In this document: positions 6,922-9,012 of the stretch, in pieces
How the letters are laid out: every line of letters starts with the position of its first letter
Position numbering within the stretch: the stretch's first letter is position 1
DNA from: Gammaproteobacteria bacterium
Lineage (GTDB): Bacteria; Pseudomonadota; Gammaproteobacteria; DAOWEP01
Reading direction: 5' to 3'
DNA: 9,012 bases
NCBI GenBank assembly: GCA_030638455.1
Contig: DAOWEP010000017.1
Location: 1-9,012, forward strand
The notes under the pieces: generated by a model
What the model was told of the DNA's origin: nothing
Seen by the model: only the letters and a program-made list of their open reading frames with translations
The model's database searches: none
Position numbers and translations under genes: made by a program

Positions 6922-6995
6922 TTTTATTATCGCAAGCCGGTATAAATGTTCAAAGTATAGTCTAGCTATCTTTAATTAGAAGGTAGAAAAGAGTT
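6922..6995. promoter_or_regulatory. Divergent promoter gap between the cohesin and GNAT genes
   Basis: This 74-base AT-rich gap separates two divergent start codons. The octamer AGTATAGT (6954-6961) gives overlapping -10-like hexamers on both strands, TATACT toward the cohesin gene and TATAGT toward the GNAT gene. No good -35 elements are seen at the right spacing. AGAAGG (6978-6983) and AAAGAG (6988-6993) are weak ribosome sites for the start at 6996. Confidence 0.3.
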
Positions 6996-7556
6996 ATGCT
7001 CTATAATCCTGGTATCTACAAACCCTACTATTTAAAAACAATGAATATTCGTCCGGAACAAGCTTCTGATATAGAGAAAATATGGGCAGTAAATGCAGAT
7101 GCATTTACAACCGATGTTGAGGCCAACCTGGTCAATACGCTTAGAGACAGTGGTTGCCCTTTGGTTTCAATGGTGGCGGAAGAGGGCGACCAGATAGTAG
7201 GGCATATATTATTTACCCCCGTTGAATTATCAGATGATGGTTCTGATGCGCAGGAATTAAAACTAATGGGTCTGGCACCGATGGCAGTTTCCAGTGACTG
7301 CCAGAAGAAGGGAGTTGGTTCGCAACTGGTCAAGGCAGGTCTGGAGCATTGCAATACGCTTGGGGTGGATGCGGTGGTGGTGCTTGGGCACCCGGATTAT
7401 TATCCCAGGTTTGGTTTTGCCCCCTCCGTTGAGTTTGGTGTTAAAACTGAGCTTGAAGTGCCGGAAGATGTTTTTATGGTACTGGAACTAAGAAAGGGAT
7501 GTCTGGATGGAAAGAGTGGTACGATAAAATTCCATGAAGCGTTTGCCGGTGTATGA
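6996..7556 (+). CDS. GNAT N-acetyltransferase, YhbS type
   Basis: This is a cytoplasmic enzyme of 186 residues, or 171 if it starts at Met16. It has the YhbS-family pattern of Gcn5-related acetyltransferases, which move an acetyl group from acetyl-CoA to an amine. The family motif GLAPMAVSSDCQKKGVGSQL (92-111) contains the acetyl-CoA P-loop Q-x-x-G-x-G (Gln103 to Gly108), and VLGHPDYYPRFGF (129-141) is the characteristic later motif. The acceptor is unknown. ATG at 6996 has weak upstream AG-rich sites, while ATG at 7041 (MNIRPEQASDIEKIW) fits the usual N-terminus of the family but has no ribosome site, so the start is uncertain. The stop overlaps the start of the next gene by 4 bases (ATGA), indicating coupled translation with the small unknown protein. 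Confidence 0.87.
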   Translation: MLYNPGIYKPYYLKTMNIRPEQASDIEKIWAVNADAFTTDVEANLVNTLRDSGCPLVSMVAEEGDQIVGHILFTPVELSDDGSDAQELKLMGLAPMAVSSDCQKKGVGSQLVKAGLEHCNTLGVDAVVVLGHPDYYPRFGFAPSVEFGVKTELEVPEDVFMVLELRKGCLDGKSGTIKFHEAFAGV

Positions 7557-7828
7557 AGACAGAAGCAAAGAAATTATTAAAAAAACATGAAAAACTGAAC
7601 CACTCTGAAATGGTGAAGGTGACTTCGCATGTCCAGAGGGTTGCCGGTGAATGGATCATGAATACGGTTATGATTGAAGGGTGCGAGGTTCCCTTTAAAT
7701 ATAAACGGAAAAAGGAATACAAAAACCTGAAAGGAGCGCGTGTTAACCTGACGTATTATCCGGATGTTGAAACAGTCGCAGGGATGGATTTTGAAGTGAT
7801 GAATGTGGTGAGAATCAAGATCGCCTGA
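7553..7828 (+). CDS. Small basic conserved-looking protein of unknown function
   Basis: This 91-residue protein is encoded by an ORF whose ATG overlaps the acetyltransferase stop (ATGA), so it is probably translated by coupling. It has no signal peptide or membrane helix and should be cytoplasmic. The N-terminal third is Lys-rich and helical (MKTEAKKLLKKHEKL); the rest alternates as expected for beta strands, with IEGCEVPFKYKRKKEYKNLK and ARVNLTYYPDVETVAG. The RKKEYKNL and LTYYP stretches look like conserved core features, but I cannot name a family. Tight coupling suggests a role beside the acetyltransferase, perhaps as partner or substrate; that is inference. No GC-rich terminator follows; an AT-only inverted repeat (ATAAAAG 7844-7850, CTTTTAT 7866-7872) lies just downstream. 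Confidence 0.72.
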   Translation: MKTEAKKLLKKHEKLNHSEMVKVTSHVQRVAGEWIMNTVMIEGCEVPFKYKRKKEYKNLKGARVNLTYYPDVETVAGMDFEVMNVVRIKIA

Positions 7829-7947
7829 TACCGTTATTATCTTATAAAAGTTGTCTTATAGAATTCTTTTATCTTACCCACATTTCCCAACTTCATAAGG
7901 ATAGTGAATATATAAAATACTTTTCGTATTTCGTGACTTCATTCAGC

Positions 7948-7974
7948 TTGTGTTCATGTATTTGTGTTTATAAT
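7948..7974 (+). promoter_or_regulatory. Candidate promoter for the Tyr-rich lipoprotein gene
   Basis: A perfect -10 hexamer TATAAT (7969-7974) follows a poor -35 candidate, TTGTGT at 7948-7953, with a 15-base spacer. Initiation near 7981 would leave a leader of about 73 bases, consistent with the structured region before the gene. The rest of 7829-7947 is AT-rich, holding only a weak AAATAC/GTATTT hairpin (7915-7931) and no gene. Confidence 0.4.
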
Positions 7975-8000
7975 GGGTGTCAGGATTCAGCTCCAAATAC

Positions 8001-8042
8001 ATGAAAAAAGGGGGGTGGTCACCCTCCAGCAATGAACTGTGA
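8001..8042 (+). CDS. Possible 13-codon leader ORF in the lipoprotein gene leader
   Basis: ATG at 8001 opens the 13-residue frame MKKGGWSPSSNEL, closed by TGA at 8040-8042. The stop lies at the start of the GAGGAGG ribosome site (8041-8047) of the downstream gene. A ribosome on this frame would unfold the 8010-8027 hairpin and end on that site, which could couple or block the next start at 8054. Its own ribosome site is poor (AGGA at 7982-7985, 15 bases away). It may be chance. Confidence 0.25.
   Translation: MKKGGWSPSSNEL
8004..8027 (-). terminator. Rho-independent terminator-like hairpin reading on the minus strand
   Basis: GGGGGGT (8010-8016) pairs with ACCCTCC (8021-8027), 7 bp with one G-T wobble around a GGTC loop. 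On the minus strand the stem is followed directly by six T (complement of A 8004-8009), the standard intrinsic-terminator layout. The only minus-strand gene feeding it is 8577-8927. On the + strand the same stem sits in the leader of the lipoprotein gene. Confidence 0.55.
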
Positions 8043-8047
8043 GGAGG
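8023..8047 (+). promoter_or_regulatory. Leader segment able to mask the lipoprotein gene ribosome site
   Basis: CCTCC (8023-8027) is fully complementary to GGAGG (8043-8047), the core of the ribosome site for the start at 8054, with a 15-base loop. The same CCTCC also forms the right arm of the 8010-8027 hairpin. The two pairings exclude each other, so the leader could switch between an exposed and a masked ribosome site. The upstream 7-bp stem with the small loop should be the stronger, leaving the site open by default. Confidence 0.35.
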
Positions 8048-8053
8048 TTATCT

Positions 8054-8518
8054 ATGGCTGCAATCAAAATTATCAAGTTACTTACAGGATCTCTGGCGTT
8101 CATTTTTGTTATTGGGTTAGGGGCATGTGTATATGACCCTCACTATAAGGGGCCATCTGCTCGTGTTCATGCGCCGCATTTCTATGATTACTATTATTAC
8201 CCCAATGTGGACGTGTACTTCGACCTTTCTTTGGGTTACTACTATTACCGCCCCGGTAAGTATTGGGCGCGGGTGCGAGTTCTGCCAAAGCATATTTACC
8301 TGGATCACCGATATCGGAAGTCGCTACATATGGAACATAAAACTCCCTATGTGAAGCATCCTGAACACAGGAAGAAATATCGCCCCAGAGATAAATACCG
8401 GCATGAAAAGGAAAAAGTTCAGAGAGAAACGGATAGGAAAGAACGTGAATACAATTCCAGGCAGCACAAGGAGCACCAGAAGAAGTCGGAGAAAGATAAA
8501 CGTTTAAGACAGCGGTAG
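8054..8518 (+). CDS. Tyr-rich outer-membrane-type lipoprotein with long basic tail
   Basis: This 154-residue lipoprotein starts at ATG 8054, chosen over GTG 8039 because GAGGAGG (8041-8047) sits 6 bases upstream. It has a signal peptide with lipobox LGAC and lipidated Cys25; Val26 follows, not Asp, so outer-membrane sorting is expected if the Lol rules apply. Residues 36-85 form a Tyr-rich region (FYDYYYYPNVDVYFDLSLG, then YYYYRPGKYW and RVRVLPKHIYLDHR), a pattern seen in small uncharacterised proteobacterial envelope proteins. Residues about 86-154 are extremely rich in Lys, Arg, His and Glu with repeated HEK/KEH-like runs, probably a disordered or helical charged tail that could bind peptidoglycan, lipopolysaccharide or another polyanion. 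Its function is unknown. The leader hairpin and ribosome-site pairing suggest post-transcriptional control. Confidence 0.8.
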   Translation: MAAIKIIKLLTGSLAFIFVIGLGACVYDPHYKGPSARVHAPHFYDYYYYPNVDVYFDLSLGYYYYRPGKYWARVRVLPKHIYLDHRYRKSLHMEHKTPYVKHPEHRKKYRPRDKYRHEKEKVQRETDRKEREYNSRQHKEHQKKSEKDKRLRQR

Positions 8519-8555
8519 TCTTGTGCTGCATGACTTGGTGCAGGAGGAATATGCT

Positions 8556-8642
8556 ATGCGGCTACTCTTGTCGCCTTCAGGTGTCTATGCCAATAGCCTT
8601 GAGAAAGGACCTGGAAAGTTCGCCGCGGCCCGCTTTATCTAA
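8556..8642 (+). CDS. Possible 28-residue ORF after the lipoprotein gene
   Basis: A perfect AGGAGG (8542-8547) lies 8 bases before ATG 8556, which opens 28 codons (MRLLLSPSGVYANSLEKG, then PGKFAAARFI) ending in TAA. ATG 8551 is closer to the site and in another frame (36 codons). Most of the frame is antisense to the end of the minus-strand gene 8577-8927, so its composition is constrained by that gene. The strong ribosome site is the main support. An inverted repeat CTGCA/TGCAG (8526-8530, 8539-8543) abuts it. Confidence 0.2.
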   Translation: MRLLLSPSGVYANSLEKGPGKFAAARFI

Positions 8643-8927
8643 AAGCATTTCCACCGTTTGAGCGATTTCTGATAACGGACCAGTGAAAAAAACCATGTGA
8701 AGCTGGAGCACTGCATTTGCATCCGCAATCGGGTTCTGTACGTTAGGGTGTGAAGGTGGAAGAAATACCATTTTGATTTCTTCCACTTCGTCGGGGATTG
8801 ATTCGCAACCACCTCCGGGCGCGACGAATTTGAAGAGTTCCTCTGGGCTGTGCAGAGGTACACTTTCTTCTTCGTACTCATAATCCGCTGCCTTTGCATG
8901 GAATTCAACAGTAAGGATCGGTTTCAT
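8577..8927 (-). CDS. Small soluble protein of unknown function (116 residues)
   Basis: The start at 8927 is chosen over the upstream ATG at 8990 because GGAGA lies 8 bases before it and the product then begins MKPILTVEFHAKAADYEYEE, whereas the extra 21 residues look non-coding. The protein is acidic with no signal peptide or membrane segment. Visible parts are an N-terminal beta strand, a Glu/Tyr patch (16-22), a PGGGCE turn (37-42) with the only Cys, a strand IKMVFLPPSHPNVQNP (51-66), a possible strand AVLQLHMVFFTG (72-83) and a C-terminal helix (SEIAQTVEMLLDKAGRGELS) ending at AIGIDT. I do not recognise the family. It faces the lipoprotein gene tail to tail with 58 bases between stops. No terminator lies in that gap; the first intrinsic-type one on this strand is at 8004-8027. 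Confidence 0.75.
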   Translation of the reverse strand: MKPILTVEFHAKAADYEYEEESVPLHSPEELFKFVAPGGGCESIPDEVEEIKMVFLPPSHPNVQNPIADANAVLQLHMVFFTGPLSEIAQTVEMLLDKAGRGELSRSFLKAIGIDT

Positions 8928-9012
8928 GGGTATCTTCTCCTTATAAATATTCTCTGGAAACAGGTGGGATCTATCATTGCAAAGTAACATAAGTGAGGGG
9001 CTGGTTGAATAA

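Noticed and set aside
986..7570. Similar first codons in the phosphorylase (MKTEAMSS) and the small basic protein (MKTEAKK)
   Set aside because: Only five residues agree and the bases differ at wobble positions; the proteins are otherwise unrelated, so this is coincidence.
7844..7872. ATAAAAG/CTTTTAT inverted repeat as terminator of the acetyltransferase pair
   Set aside because: The stem is only A-T rich with one G-C pair and a 15-base loop, and no clean T-run follows, so it is too weak to call a terminator.
8039..8053. GTG start for the lipoprotein giving five extra residues
   Set aside because: The GTG lies within or just before the GAGGAGG ribosome site, which is well placed for ATG 8054, and the extra residues only lengthen the signal peptide.
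8928..8990. ATG 8990 start for the minus-strand 116-residue protein
   Set aside because: The extra 21 residues have no domain-like character and no ribosome site precedes 8990, whereas GGAGA precedes 8927.

Overview
The window looks like a piece of a gram-negative, probably gammaproteobacterial, chromosome of roughly 43-45% GC (estimated by eye). The pointers are a lipoprotein with a clean lipobox, a YhbS-type acetyltransferase, a NhaP-type antiporter and the general protein style. The species cannot be named from this sequence, and there are no rRNA, tRNA, CRISPR, transposase or integrase genes.

Layout: a cation diffusion facilitator (CDF) gene runs in from the left edge and ends at 701. 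A gap of 284 bases (702-985) holds a displaced copy of the 5' end of a hydrolase gene (861-929). Next comes a two-gene sugar cassette on the + strand: a GH13_18-type glycoside phosphorylase (986-2752) and a HAD-IIB sucrose-phosphatase-like enzyme (2787-3617). An intact alpha/beta hydrolase gene follows (3641-4468), and its 5' end matches the displaced copy. It converges, with 3 bases between stop codons, on a minus-strand Na+/H+ antiporter gene (4472-5713). Upstream of that gene, on the same strand, is a membrane-anchored cohesin-domain protein (5962-6921), followed by a possible 40-residue ORF and a hairpin (5805-5956). A GNAT acetyltransferase (6996-7556) is divergent from it and overlaps a small unknown gene (7553-7828) by 4 bases. 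The right end holds a structured leader (about 7981-8053), a Tyr-rich lipoprotein (8054-8518), a possible 28-codon ORF (8556-8642) and a minus-strand unknown protein (8577-8927).

How genes may work together: the phosphorylase and phosphatase are the only clear pathway pair. They suggest turnover of an alpha-glucoside, possibly a compatible solute, via a phosphorylated intermediate. The Na+/H+ antiporter and CDF transporter would fit a saline or metal-variable habitat, but that is only contextual. The 14-bp direct repeat and partial gene duplication flanking the cassette suggest it was inserted next to the hydrolase gene, or that a tandem hydrolase paralogue was lost there.

Most interesting are: (a) the displaced hydrolase 5' end bracketing the phosphorylase/phosphatase cassette; (b) the phosphorylase's non-sucrose-like acceptor site; (c) a stand-alone cohesin protein in an organism with no visible cellulosome; and (d) the 8001-8053 leader, where a short ORF, a hairpin, a Shine-Dalgarno-sequestering segment and a minus-strand terminator share about 50 bases.
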